64,000 nucleotides of DNA, from the NCBI GenBank assembly GCA_963169455.1, contig CAUJDW010000125.1:221672-285671 (forward strand), read 5' to 3'. The translations under genes were made by a program, and so were the position numbers. The notes beneath the pieces are model-generated. The model was given only the letters and a program-made list of their open reading frames with translations. It was not told the DNA's origin and ran no database searches. Positions within the stretch are counted from its first letter, which is position 1; each line of letters begins with the position of its first letter. This DNA is from Bacteroidota bacterium (GTDB lineage: Bacteria > Bacteroidota > Bacteroidia > Chitinophagales > Saprospiraceae). Below are positions 51,282 to 60,005 of this stretch, piece after piece.

Positions 51282-51539
51282 TTTTTTTAATTTAACGGAA
51301 TGCGGCCCACGGGCCCGAAGGGCATATCTCCGATGTTATTTCTCCTGCTGGGGCCCTGCGCACCATGCGCTCCTGTTTTCGCCGAAAATTAAGGGCTTTG
51401 CCGCAGAGTTCAAAGCAACGAAGGGCTGCTTCGGCGGCCCGGGCTTCCCGTTCAGCCCTTTTTTATTCCGGCCGGGCAAAGATTTTTTCCTGCCCGGCGT
51501 TGTTTCTAAGTATAATTGCGTGCTGGAAAAATTTCGAAT
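51282..51539. promoter_or_regulatory. Divergent intergenic region with hairpin and candidate -7 box
   Basis: This 258-base region separates divergently read genes. An 8-bp hairpin (GCCGGGCA/TGCCCGGC, 51471-51478 with 51491-51498) lies upstream of TATAATTG (near 51511-51518), one mismatch from the TAnnTTTG box and a plausible promoter for the YceI gene. An earlier AAGGGCTG/CAGCCCTT pair (51421-51428 with 51453-51460) is followed by TTTTATT, terminator-like on the plus strand though no plus-strand gene precedes it. Confidence 0.4.
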
Positions 51540-52088
51540 ATGTCAAAGCTGTTGTTTTTCGCAACCCTTCTTTCACTGGCCGCAGGGCTTCCCCTCAGGG
51601 GGCAGGCCCTTTACCGGGCAGGGCAGGGTACGGTTTATTTTAAATCGGATGCTCCGCTGGAGCTGATCGAGGCCGCCTCCAAAAGCCTGCGGGGGGTGAT
51701 CGACCCGGTGAAACGGAGCTTCGCCTTTAGTGTGCCAACCAGTTCCTTTCAGGGCTTCAACAGCCCCCTGCAACGGGAACACTTCAATGAGAACTACATG
51801 GAGACGGACAAATATCCGGAGGCGACTTTCACGGGGAAGATCATTGAGGATGTAAACCTCGCCGTTCCGGGTGTGTACACCATCAGGGCAAAGGGGAAGC
51901 TGAACATTCACGGTGTCGAGCAGGAACGCATCATCAAAAGCACGGTAGAGTCGAAGGGCGACACCCTGCTGGTGCGGGCCGCCTTTACGGTATTGCTGGC
52001 AGAACACAACATCAGCATTCCCAGGATTGTCTATCAGAAGATCGCCGAGGAGATACAGGTCACCGTGGAGGCCGGTTTTTCAAAATAA
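51540..52088 (+). CDS. YceI-like family protein
   Basis: The start at ATG 51540 (MSKLLFFATLLSLAAG) gives 182 residues with a signal peptide. The lipocalin-like YceI barrel is visible: GQGTVYFKSDAPLELIEA at the start, FSVPTSSFQGFNSPLQREHFNENYMETDKYPEATFTG in the middle, and LNIHGVEQER with NISIPRIV near the end. YceI proteins bind isoprenoid-like lipids in the periplasm. Only nine bases separate it from the GTG start of the sensor kinase, so it heads a three-gene operon with the LytS/LytTR pair. Confidence 0.88.
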   Translation: MSKLLFFATLLSLAAGLPLRGQALYRAGQGTVYFKSDAPLELIEAASKSLRGVIDPVKRSFAFSVPTSSFQGFNSPLQREHFNENYMETDKYPEATFTGKIIEDVNLAVPGVYTIRAKGKLNIHGVEQERIIKSTVESKGDTLLVRAAFTVLLAEHNISIPRIVYQKIAEEIQVTVEAGFSK

Positions 52089-52097
52089 GCCGCAGAG

Positions 52098-54962
52098 GTG
52101 AAAAAGTTGCTGCCTTTCCTGTTGATTTTTGCCGGGCTGCTTACCGGGCGCGGCCAGGAGCCGCATTTTGTAGAGCATCCTGTGGGCGAAGCCTACCAGG
52201 ACATTTCGCTCAGCCTGGTGTGCGAGTCCTCCGACGGTTTTCTGTGGTTCGGCTCCAACCAGGGCATTCTCCGTTATGACGGGCGGAAATACACCCAGTT
52301 TCTGGCCCCGGACAGCCTTACCAACAACCGGGTGCGCGCCTTGTTCGAAGATGAGGGCAAACAACTCTGGGCCGGTTATGAAGATGGCCGCATCTTCCGG
52401 ATGGCTCATGGCAGCAACAAGCTGGAGCTGTGGCAGCCGGAGGAAGGCCTGCCTGCAGCCGCCGTGGTGGGTTTCGCTCAGGCCGCCGACGGGCTGCTCT
52501 GGATAGCCACCTACGGCGAAGGCTTGTACTATTTCAACGGCGCCCACCTCTACAACATCGACAGCGACGATGGCCTGCCGGGCAACGATATTTACACCCT
52601 GGTGTCCGGTAAAGACGGCCGCGCCTGGGTGGGAACCGACGGGGGGGTCAGCATCTGTTCGGTGAAGAATGGGAAAAATCACATTGAAAACATCACCCGG
52701 GCCGATGGCCTGCCCGACGATATCATCCGGGCGCTGCTGCCCGATGAACGCGGCAATTTCTGGATCGGCGCCTACGACAAAGGCTTTTGTTATTATGACA
52801 CCCACCGGCGGAAATTCGAGTACCCCCTGCCAGACTGGGGCTACGGGCCAATAACCGCCATGGCGCTTTTCGATGGGCTGGAACTGTGGCTGGGCGCCGA
52901 GGGGAATGGGTTGTTCCGCTACCACCTCCGGACGGGCAGCCTGCAGCCCGTGTCCGGACTACCGGAAAACCGGGCCTCTAAAATATCAGGCCTGCACAGG
53001 GACGTGGAAGGCAACATCTGGGTAATCGATAATGGCCAGGGTGTGGCCAGCGCCAACCGGCAGTTCGAATCGGTAAACAGCGAACTGAAAAACATCCAGG
53101 CTGTGTTGTACAGCCGCGAGAGCAGGCTTTGGGTGGGCAGCCAGGAAGGCTTGTACTTTCTGGATGAGGCCTCGGGGCAGTTTCGCCTCTACAGAAAGGG
53201 GAATGTGCTTAGCCTGTTCCAGTGCGCCTACGGAAACCTCTGGGTGGGCACCTTTGGAGAGGGGGTGTACTGCATCGACCTGAAAAAGGGCCGGGAGCGC
53301 CACATCACCGAAGCCGACGGGCTGGCCAACAACAGCGTGCTGGCCATCGACGGCAGGGGAGAAGACGTCTGGCTGGCCACACTCGGAGGAGTTACCCATT
53401 TCACCTGCCCCGTCAACGTCATGGACATCCCCAGGCTGGAAGCCGGGCGCTATGACGAAGCCAGCGGGTTGGCCACCAATTTCATCTATACCGTATTTCT
53501 GGACAGCAAAGGCCGGGTATGGTTCGGAACGGATGGCGAGGGCTTGAGTGTGCTGGAAAACGGGAAGATCCGGAATTTTTCCTCCGCCAACGGCATTCCC
53601 CTGACGGCGGTCTATTCCATCACGGAAGACAAGCAGGGGCATATCTGGTTCAGTACGTCCAGGGAAGGCGTCTTCGAGTGGGATGGCAGGGCATTCCGCA
53701 GCCTGTCCATCAAGGAAGGCCTGCGCGAACGGGCGATCACCGGCCTGGTTGCCGACGACAGAGGCAATATTCTCATCGTTCACCCTTCCGGCATCGACCT
53801 GCTCAACCCCCGCACCCGCCACCTGATCTATTACGACGATGAGATCGGCATCCGCAACATGGAGCCCAGCCTCAATGCCATTTGCCGTGACGGGCAGGGC
53901 AGCGTGTGGATCGGCGCCCAGAACCGCCTGGTCAAATATACCGCCCTCGCCGGGCCGGTCAGCATCCACCCCCGCATCGTGCTGAACCAGGTCTCGGTCT
54001 TTCTGGATCCGGTCGATTTCCGGTCGAAAACGGAATACAGCTACCATGAGAACAACCTCGTATTCAGTTACGTGGGCCTTTGGTATACCGCGCCTTCCAA
54101 GGTGAAGTACCGCTATCAGCTCGAAGGCTTCGACCGCGACTGGATTTATTCCAGCGATGAACAGGCCATCTATTCCAATATTCCGCCCGGCGACTACACC
54201 TTCAGGGTTTCCGCTACCGAAAACGAGGCCTTCGACGATGAGCCCATCGCTGCTTACAGCTTCGTCGTCAGGGGGCCCTACTGGCGGCAGTGGTGGTTTA
54301 TTAGCCTGAGCGGCCTGATCCTGGGCGGAGGGGTGGTTTCGGCCGTCCGCTCGCGCGAGCGCAGGCTGGCCCGGGAGGCCGGGCTCAAGCGCGCCATGGT
54401 GGAGAGCCAGTACGAGGCGCTGAAAAGCCAGATCAATCCGCATTTCCTCTTCAACAGTTTCAATACGCTCATTTCCATTATCGAGGAAAATCCGGGGCTG
54501 GCGGTCGAATTTGTGGAGAAGCTATCCGATTTCTACCGCAGCATCCTGCAGTACCGCGAAAAGGAGGTGATCAGCGTGCAGGAGGAGCTCGAGCTGGTGC
54601 AGAATTATGCCTTTCTGCTTCAAAGGCGCTACGGCCCGAGCCTTCAGCTGAAGGTGGAGCCCAACGGCTATGCCGGTTATGTGGCGCCCCTGACCCTGCA
54701 GATGCTGGTGGAAAACGCCGTCAAACACAACGTCATTTCCAAAACCAAACCGCTGGCCATCGAAATCATTTCCCAGCCCGAAGGTTACATAACGGTGCGC
54801 AACACCCTGCAGAAAAAGCTGACACAGGAACCCTCCACCGGTTTTGGGCTGCAGAGCATCATCAACCGCTACCGACTGCTGAGCGAACTCAGCCCAAGGG
54901 TCGAAGAGAACGGCCTTTATTTCAGCGTCAGCATCCCCATTATCAAAAACGAACGCACATGA
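52098..54962 (+). CDS. Sensor histidine kinase (propeller, Y_Y_Y, LytS-type His kinase)
   Basis: Translation starts at GTG 52098, after AGAGG, and gives 954 residues with a signal peptide (KKLLPFLLIFAGLLTG). The periplasmic part has regulator propeller repeats, for example DGFLWFGSNQGILRYDG and GRVWFGTDGEGLSVLENG. A Y_Y_Y domain (about 640-720, YRYQLEGFDRDWIYSSDEQAIYSN) precedes one transmembrane helix (WWFISLSGLILGGGVVSAV). The cytoplasmic kinase is of the LytS/YehU type: phospho-acceptor His in SQINPHFLFNSFNTLISII and an ATPase N box LQMLVENAVKHNV. It overlaps the response-regulator gene by four bases. The ligand is unknown. The kinase is fully formed, unlike the kinase-less regulator at 35716-38478. 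Confidence 0.93.
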   Translation: MKKLLPFLLIFAGLLTGRGQEPHFVEHPVGEAYQDISLSLVCESSDGFLWFGSNQGILRYDGRKYTQFLAPDSLTNNRVRALFEDEGKQLWAGYEDGRIFRMAHGSNKLELWQPEEGLPAAAVVGFAQAADGLLWIATYGEGLYYFNGAHLYNIDSDDGLPGNDIYTLVSGKDGRAWVGTDGGVSICSVKNGKNHIENITRADGLPDDIIRALLPDERGNFWIGAYDKGFCYYDTHRRKFEYPLPDWGYGPITAMALFDGLELWLGAEGNGLFRYHLRTGSLQPVSGLPENRASKISGLHRDVEGNIWVIDNGQGVASANRQFESVNSELKNIQAVLYSRESRLWVGSQEGLYFLDEASGQFRLYRKGNVLSLFQCAYGNLWVGTFGEGVYCIDLKKGRERHITEADGLANNSVLAIDGRGEDVWLATLGGVTHFTCPVNVMDIPRLEAGRYDEASGLATNFIYTVFLDSKGRVWFGTDGEGLSVLENGKIRNFSSANGIPLTAVYSITEDKQGHIWFSTSREGVFEWDGRAFRSLSIKEGLRERAITGLVADDRGNILIVHPSGIDLLNPRTRHLIYYDDEIGIRNMEPSLNAICRDGQGSVWIGAQNRLVKYTALAGPVSIHPRIVLNQVSVFLDPVDFRSKTEYSYHENNLVFSYVGLWYTAPSKVKYRYQLEGFDRDWIYSSDEQAIYSNIPPGDYTFRVSATENEAFDDEPIAAYSFVVRGPYWRQWWFISLSGLILGGGVVSAVRSRERRLAREAGLKRAMVESQYEALKSQINPHFLFNSFNTLISIIEENPGLAVEFVEKLSDFYRSILQYREKEVISVQEELELVQNYAFLLQRRYGPSLQLKVEPNGYAGYVAPLTLQMLVENAVKHNVISKTKPLAIEIISQPEGYITVRNTLQKKLTQEPSTGFGLQSIINRYRLLSELSPRVEENGLYFSVSIPIIKNERT

Positions 54963-55720
54963 AAGTCCTCATCGTCGAAGATGAAGAAGCGGCCGCCCGC
55001 CGCCTGGAAAAGCTGATCAGGGAGATTGACCCGGAAATCGAGGTGGCCGGGCAACTGGACAGCATCGAAGCAGTGCTCAACTGGATGGGGCAGAATAAAC
55101 TGCCCGAACTGATCTTTATGGATATCCACCTGGCCGACGGCTCCAGTTTCGAGATATTTCAGCACGTTCAGATCGACAAACCGGTCATATTCACCACGGC
55201 CTACGACCAGTACGCCATACAGGCCTTCCAGGTCAATTCCGTGGATTACCTGCTCAAGCCCCTGAAAAAGGCCAGCCTGGAGCAGGCCCTCCGGAAATAC
55301 TACAAGTGGCATGGCAAAGCAGGGCTGGACTACCAGGAACTCGCCCGCGCCATCCAGGGCAGCCAGCCCGGCAAGCGCTTCCTGATCCGCATCGGGCAAA
55401 GCATACGCGTGGTGGAGATGAAAGAGGCTGCCTATTTTTACACGGAAGACAAGATCACATTCATCACTACCAAAGAAGGCAAACGCTACCCGCTGGACCA
55501 ATCACTTGAAAAACTCGAGGAAATGCTCGACCCCAAGGCCTTCTTCCGCATCAACCGGCAGTTTATCATCAGCATCGACGCCATCCGGGAAATGTACGCC
55601 TATTCCAAATCGCGGGTAAAAGTCGCCCTCGACCCCCCCTGCGAACTGGAAACCATCGTCTCCACCGAACGCTCGCCCTTCTTTAAAAAATGGCTGCTCG
55701 GGGAAGGGGATGGGGGGTAG
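54959..55720 (+). CDS. LytTR-family response regulator
   Basis: The 253-residue protein has a receiver domain (1-120): acidic pocket VEDEEAA, phospho-acceptor Asp in LIFMDIHLADGS, Thr in IFTTAYDQYA and Lys in DYLLKPLKKA. The C-terminal LytTR DNA-binding domain (about 145-250) contains RIGQSIRVVEMKEAAYFYTEDK and FFRINRQFIISIDAI. It overlaps the kinase gene by four bases (ATGA), indicating coupled expression, and is almost certainly its partner. Its targets are unknown and may include the upstream YceI gene. Confidence 0.95.
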   Translation: MKVLIVEDEEAAARRLEKLIREIDPEIEVAGQLDSIEAVLNWMGQNKLPELIFMDIHLADGSSFEIFQHVQIDKPVIFTTAYDQYAIQAFQVNSVDYLLKPLKKASLEQALRKYYKWHGKAGLDYQELARAIQGSQPGKRFLIRIGQSIRVVEMKEAAYFYTEDKITFITTKEGKRYPLDQSLEKLEEMLDPKAFFRINRQFIISIDAIREMYAYSKSRVKVALDPPCELETIVSTERSPFFKKWLLGEGDGG

Positions 55721-55884
55721 CCATTCAGTGGGCAGTACGCCAGTTGGCAGTGGCTCTGGCGGGTCAGGCCTGGCGGCTTTACGCCATCAACTTTCAAGGG
55801 CTGGGGAATACTGGGCCGCCGCCATCGGGCGCTATAGCCTTTTGCGAAGGCGCCCGGCGGCTTTGTCGGGTAAAAATATTGGGA

Positions 55885-56814
55885 CTATGTTCTCATTCTC
55901 GCCCGTTTCACGAGGTAGGACTGCAGCACGGTGCGGAAGCCCTCGTTGATATCCGCTTCCACGAAATCGATCCGGTACTGGAGGCATTTGAACTTCAGGT
56001 TCTCCTTGAATTGGGCCATTTGCCGGATGTAGTAGTCTTTCACCTGGTTGGACTGCAGGCGCACCTTTTCGCCCGACTCCATATCGATGAACAGGTAGGG
56101 GCGGTTTTCGAATTCGAAGTCGATCTCTTTGGATTTGTCTACGACGTGGAAGAGGATCACTTCGTGTTTATTGTGCCGGAGGTGTTGCAGGGCGGCGAAG
56201 AGGTGTTCGATATCTTCCGATTGTTCGAACATATCGCTGAAGATAACGACCATGGAGCGTTTGTGGACGTTGTCGGCGATCTGGTGCAGCGCTTTGGCGG
56301 CGGAAGTAGTTCGGTTGCGCTCCGGGTTGTTGATGAGCTGGTGCAGGTGCGTCAGCATCAGGCGGTAGTGGGAGGTGCTGCTTTTGCAATGGGTGTGGGT
56401 GCGCAATTCCTCGTCGAAGATGCTCAGCCCGAAGGCGTCGCGCTGGCGCTGCAGCAGGTTCATCAGGGAGGCGGCCGCAAGGGCTGAAAAGCGGAGTTTG
56501 TTGGTGTAGTTGTTGCCTTCGCGCGTCACTTCCGGGAAATACATGGAAGAAGAAGCATCGATGATGATCTGGCAGCGCAGGTTGGTCTCTTCTTCGAAGC
56601 GCTTGGTGAACATCCTGTCGGTGCGGGCGAAGACTTTCCAGTCGATATTGCGGGTGTCTTCACCCGGGTTGTACAGCCGGTGTTCGGCAAATTCTACCGA
56701 AAAGCCATGGAAAGGGCTCTTGTGAAGGCCAATGATGAACCCCTCTACAACCTGCCGGGCAAGCAGTTCGAGTTTGCTGAGGTCCCGGACGTCCGCGTGT
56801 TCTAACAGATTCAT
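55885..56814 (-). CDS. DUF58 domain protein (von Willebrand A-like)
   Basis: The start at ATG 56812-56814 (MNLLEHADVRDLSKLELLA) gives 309 residues with no signal peptide. The DUF58 motif is GFSVEFAEHRLYNPGEDTRNIDWKVFARTDRMF, followed by a VWA-like fold with a metal-site pattern IIIDASSSMYFP (DxSxS) and VVIFSDMFEQ. These proteins usually belong to MoxR-AAA/BatA-type membrane complexes of unknown function. No moxR gene is in view, though one could lie elsewhere. A strong hairpin separates it from trxA on the same strand. Confidence 0.9.
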   Translation of the reverse strand: MNLLEHADVRDLSKLELLARQVVEGFIIGLHKSPFHGFSVEFAEHRLYNPGEDTRNIDWKVFARTDRMFTKRFEEETNLRCQIIIDASSSMYFPEVTREGNNYTNKLRFSALAAASLMNLLQRQRDAFGLSIFDEELRTHTHCKSSTSHYRLMLTHLHQLINNPERNRTTSAAKALHQIADNVHKRSMVVIFSDMFEQSEDIEHLFAALQHLRHNKHEVILFHVVDKSKEIDFEFENRPYLFIDMESGEKVRLQSNQVKDYYIRQMAQFKENLKFKCLQYRIDFVEADINEGFRTVLQSYLVKRARMRT

Positions 56815-56842
56815 GGGTTTATGTTCCAGGTTTTTAATACAC

Positions 56843-56881
56843 AAAGCCCTTATTCCGGAGGCTTTCCGGAATAAGGGCTTT
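56843..56881 (-). terminator. Perfect 17-bp stem hairpin between trxA and the DUF58 gene
   Basis: Bases 56843-56859 and 56865-56881 are exact reverse complements around a 5-base loop. The stem ends in AAA/TTT, so it can work in either direction. It begins 25 bases after the trxA stop on the minus strand and probably ends the trxA transcript. Confidence 0.75.
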
Positions 56882-56906
56882 AAGCTAAGGCTTTTCTACG
56901 GGAAAC

Positions 56907-57224
56907 CTAAAGATGTGACTCGATTTTGTCAACGAGAACCTTTTTGGTCGTTACGCCGACCTGCTTGTCCACCACCTCGCCATCCTTGAGGATCAGTACG
57001 GTGGGGATGCTGCGGATGCCATATTTCATAGACACCTCGGGGTTGTAGTCAACGTTGACTTTGCCGACTACGGCTTTTCCGTCATATTCTTTGGCCAGTT
57101 CTTCGATTATCGGGGCGATCATCCGGCAGGGGCCGCACCATTCGGCCCAGAAGTCTATTACCGTCACGCCGCCTTTTTCTATTGCAACTTCCGTGAAGTT
57201 CGTATCCGTGAACTCGAATGCCAT
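56907..57224 (-). CDS. trxA: Thioredoxin
   Basis: The 105-residue protein is a classic small thioredoxin: active site WAEWCGPCRMIAP (CGPC near residue 30), the cis-proline loop SIPTVLILKDGE, and VGVTTKKVLVDKI at the end. It reduces disulfides in cytoplasmic proteins using thioredoxin reductase. No signal peptide is present. It appears monocistronic, closed by the hairpin at 56843-56881. Confidence 0.97.
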   Translation of the reverse strand: MAFEFTDTNFTEVAIEKGGVTVIDFWAEWCGPCRMIAPIIEELAKEYDGKAVVGKVNVDYNPEVSMKYGIRSIPTVLILKDGEVVDKQVGVTTKKVLVDKIESHL

Positions 57225-57256
57225 GATAGAAGTACTTTTTTAAAGTTAGTCAATAA

Positions 57257-57307
57257 ATTTGCAACTCATCCTTTAACAGCCCGGCGCCGTAAAGAGTTGC
57301 AAATATA
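57257..57307 (-). promoter_or_regulatory. trxA upstream inverted repeat with candidate -7 box
   Basis: TATATTTG on the minus strand (complement of 57300-57307) matches the TAnnTTTG box exactly, although no TTTG lies at the expected -33 distance. An 11-bp inverted repeat, ATTTGCAACTC (57257-57267) with GAGTTGCAAAT (57294-57304), overlaps this box. An inner CTTTA/TAAAG pair lies between. The transcript would begin inside the repeat, so a leader hairpin or an operator is possible. Confidence 0.35.
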
Positions 57308-57458
57308 GTCAATAAGGCTCATTGAATTGTCTTTGCCGGGACAGTCAATTTTTACCATCTTTGAGACGGGCAGGGGGGTGGAAAGTCACCTTGCCGCAGA
57401 CGAAGCGGATGCTGCCTGCGTTTCTGAAAATATTGACCATGTTGCTATTCAGTAGCTG

Positions 57459-58547
57459 ATGATGTATAAACTGAGAACAAAGCTGGCCTGGATTTTCCTG
57501 GGCCTGGCGGCAGTTGGCCTTCGGATGTCTCTTTCCGCTTACCCGGAAGTGGTGGAGCGTTACTATTCCCGGGGCCTGTTCCCCGCCATCCGCTGGGCGA
57601 TCGATTACCTGCTGGGCTGGTTGCCGCTTCCCCTCATCTATCCTTTCCTGCTTTTGCTGCTTTTTCTTATAATCCGCCAGGGCCGCCGGTGGTGGAAGCG
57701 GCCGTATGAAAAGCTCTGGGCCCGGGGCCTGGACGCCCTTCTGGGCATCGGCGCTTTCGCGGGCGGGGCCGTATTTTTCTTCCTTTTCCTCTGGGGGTTC
57801 AACTACGCCAGGGCGCCGCTGGAGAAGCAGCTTGGGCTGGAGCTTTCACCATTGTCGCTCAGCGAATTAAAAGAGGAGCTGTATTATGAAACCGAGCAGG
57901 TCAAGCGCCTGCGCAGCCTGATTCCCGATGCGGATACAGAGCCCATTTCAAAGGCTATGCTTCCCGCCTCCCTGGAGCGCGTGCTGCGCGGCGAGCTCGA
58001 GCAGTTGCTGGGTCGCCTGGGCTTCTCCACCATCGGGCGCGTGCGCGGCATGTACGTGTACCCCAAGGGCATTTTCCTGCGCTTCGGCTCTTCGGGCCTG
58101 TACTTTCCCTGGACCGGCGAAGGCCATGTGGACGCCGGGCTGCACCCCCTGCAGAAACCTTTCGTCCTGGCCCACGAGTTATCCCACGGTTACGGCTTCG
58201 GCGACGAGGGCACCTGCAACTTTCTGGCCTACCTGGCTACCATTCAGTCGGAAAACCCCGTCATCGCATACGCCGGGCGCCTCAACCACTGGCGCACCCT
58301 GGCTGCCAATTACCGCTATTACGAGCCCGAAAAGTACCGCGAGTTCCGGGAGAGCCTGCCCCTGGGCATTCAGGCCGACCTCGACGCCATCAACGAAGTC
58401 CTGCTTCGCTACCCTGATTTTTTCCCCCAATTGCGCTACGCCGCCTACGAGGCTTACCTCAAAGCCCAGGGCATCGAAGAAGGCATGCTCAACTACGACC
58501 GCGTCATCATGCTCGCCCGCGCCTGGCGCCTAAGCCAGCGAATTTGA
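57459..58547 (+). CDS. DUF3810 family membrane protein with HExxH-like motif
   Basis: The 362-residue protein has about three transmembrane helices in the first 125 residues (LAWIFLGLAAVGLRMSL, LPLPLIYPFLLLLLFLI, AGGAVFFFLFLWGF). A larger domain follows with FVLAHELSHGYGFGDEGTCNFLAYLA. The HELSH segment with a downstream GDEG resembles a zinc-metallopeptidase motif (HExxH), as seen across DUF3810. Two adjacent ATG codons (57459 and 57462) could start it. Protease activity is plausible but not shown. It stands alone between oppositely oriented genes. Confidence 0.85.
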   Translation: MMYKLRTKLAWIFLGLAAVGLRMSLSAYPEVVERYYSRGLFPAIRWAIDYLLGWLPLPLIYPFLLLLLFLIIRQGRRWWKRPYEKLWARGLDALLGIGAFAGGAVFFFLFLWGFNYARAPLEKQLGLELSPLSLSELKEELYYETEQVKRLRSLIPDADTEPISKAMLPASLERVLRGELEQLLGRLGFSTIGRVRGMYVYPKGIFLRFGSSGLYFPWTGEGHVDAGLHPLQKPFVLAHELSHGYGFGDEGTCNFLAYLATIQSENPVIAYAGRLNHWRTLAANYRYYEPEKYREFRESLPLGIQADLDAINEVLLRYPDFFPQLRYAAYEAYLKAQGIEEGMLNYDRVIMLARAWRLSQRI

Positions 58548-58609
58548 GCTGTTAGGCCGGAAGGCCGGAAGGTCAGAAGGCTCTTCCTGCTGAATAACTG
58601 CCCACTGTA

Positions 58610-58960
58610 CTAACCTCCGGATTTTTTCGTATTCACGTACCCCTTTTCCAGCAGCAGAGCCACCACTTTGTCGCGCTGGTCGCCCTGCAGGATGATTTCG
58701 CCCTCTTTGGCCGAGCCGCCGACGCCGCATTTCGCCTTGAGGTATTTGCCCAGTTCCTGCAGGCTGCTGTCGGGGCCGGCGAAGCCGGTGATGAGGGTCA
58801 CTTCCTTGCCCTTGCGCTGTTTGCGGTCGATGGCCACGCGCAGTTTCTGCTGGTTGGGAGGCAGCTCCGCCGCCTCCTCTTCACCCTGGTAAGCGTAGTC
58901 GAAATCGGGGTCGGTAGAGTACACCACGCCGAGGCGGCCTTTTTTATTTTTTTTGCTCAT
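58610..58960 (-). CDS. SUI1/eIF1-like translation factor (YciH family)
   Basis: The start at [16 protein letters not shown] (ATG 58958-58960) gives 116 residues; an upstream extension is not conserved in style. The SUI1 core is [21 protein letters not shown], then [37 protein letters not shown]. Bacterial members resemble eukaryotic eIF1 and may influence start-site selection or recycling; their role is not settled. The N-terminal 40 residues are acidic and low in complexity. It lies convergent with the DUF3810 gene. Confidence 0.93.
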   Translation of the reverse strand: MSKKNKKGRLGVVYSTDPDFDYAYQGEEEAAELPPNQQKLRVAIDRKQRKGKEVTLITGFAGPDSSLQELGKYLKAKCGVGGSAKEGEIILQGDQRDKVVALLLEKGYVNTKKSGG

Positions 58961-59033
58961 CGCTTCGCATTTTTCCGGATGATTTGCCGGAACGCGGCCC
59001 GGAGGCCCGTGTTCCGGCAGCAAAAATAGCTAA

Positions 59034-59909
59034 TTAAAAAAACCTCGAGTAACCGATTCCGGGGCTGCTGGCCGTTTCGGTGGTGAAGGTGGTGAAATAA
59101 AAATAACCGAGGTCGAGCCGGGAGTATTTGCCGGCGTAGCTCAGCCCCAGCCCGGGATAGAGCCGCCCGCCATCCCGGCCCAACAGCAGGAGGTTGTCGG
59201 CCAGGATGAACCAGTGCTTCGACAGGCGGAAGGCGCCGCCTCCGGAGAAGAGGAAACCCGAGCGGGAGCCCCTGCTCAGGTCGATGGCGTAGCCGGCGTT
59301 GATGTTGAAGAACTTGTCCGCTTCGCCGAGGGAAAGGGCGGTGTAGAAATGGGCTTTGCGGGGAAATTCTTCGCCAGGGCCCAGAGAGAACAGGAAATTG
59401 ATGCCGGCGCCCAGGTTGAAGCGGTTTTCAGAGCTGGAAGCGGCTTTGGTGCGCACCAGCAGGTGGAAGGGCAGCAGGTAACCCAGCCCGATGGAATAAT
59501 GGTTGGTGGCGGCAAAATCGGCATGATTCCAGGCCAGTTGGGTGTTGCGGAACTGCCGCAGGCCTTTTTCCAGCGAATAGGCCGTGTTGCTGACGAACAG
59601 GTCGGGAAACAGGATGTTGGTTGGCGTTTTTTGCCGCAGCCTGGGTGGTTTCAGCACCTCCACGGTTTTCAGGCTGCTGAGGTCGAAAAACAGGGTGTCG
59701 CCCGACCGCAGGCGGAAACCGGCCTCCGGGGCCTGGACGAACAGCAGGCGCCCCAACAGCCGGTCGCCGCGCCGGGTGCGCAGCAGGTGTTGCTGGCTGC
59801 TGTCCCGAAGGTCCACCTCCGGGCTGACAACCGCCTGGGCGGAAAGCAGGGCGGCCCAGCACAACAGGCAGGCTGCCAATCCGGTACGGTATGCTCGGCA
59901 GTGTGTCAT
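59034..59909 (-). CDS. Secreted or outer-membrane protein of unknown function
   Basis: The start is placed at MTHCRAYRTGLAACLLCWAALLSAQA (ATG ending at 59909), a good signal peptide, giving 291 residues. The mature part has RRGDRLLGRLLF early and then alternating hydrophobic strands with many Gly and aromatics (YSIGLGYLLPFHLL, FNLGAGINFLFSLG, SGFLFSGGGAFRLS, YPGLGLSYAGKYSRLDLGYFYF) and a terminal Phe (GYSRFF). This suggests an outer-membrane beta-barrel. Codons upstream of this Met lie antisense to the ctlX-like gene and are not counted. Family not recognised. Confidence 0.7.
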   Translation of the reverse strand: MTHCRAYRTGLAACLLCWAALLSAQAVVSPEVDLRDSSQQHLLRTRRGDRLLGRLLFVQAPEAGFRLRSGDTLFFDLSSLKTVEVLKPPRLRQKTPTNILFPDLFVSNTAYSLEKGLRQFRNTQLAWNHADFAATNHYSIGLGYLLPFHLLVRTKAASSSENRFNLGAGINFLFSLGPGEEFPRKAHFYTALSLGEADKFFNINAGYAIDLSRGSRSGFLFSGGGAFRLSKHWFILADNLLLLGRDGGRLYPGLGLSYAGKYSRLDLGYFYFTTFTTETASSPGIGYSRFF

Positions 59910-60005
59910 TTCGTGCAATTTTACGAAAAAGCCCGCAGGGCATGTAAAGAAATATTGCCTTACCTTCGCAGCGAAAGAAATAGCTAACCGCAAAAACAGG
60001 AACAG

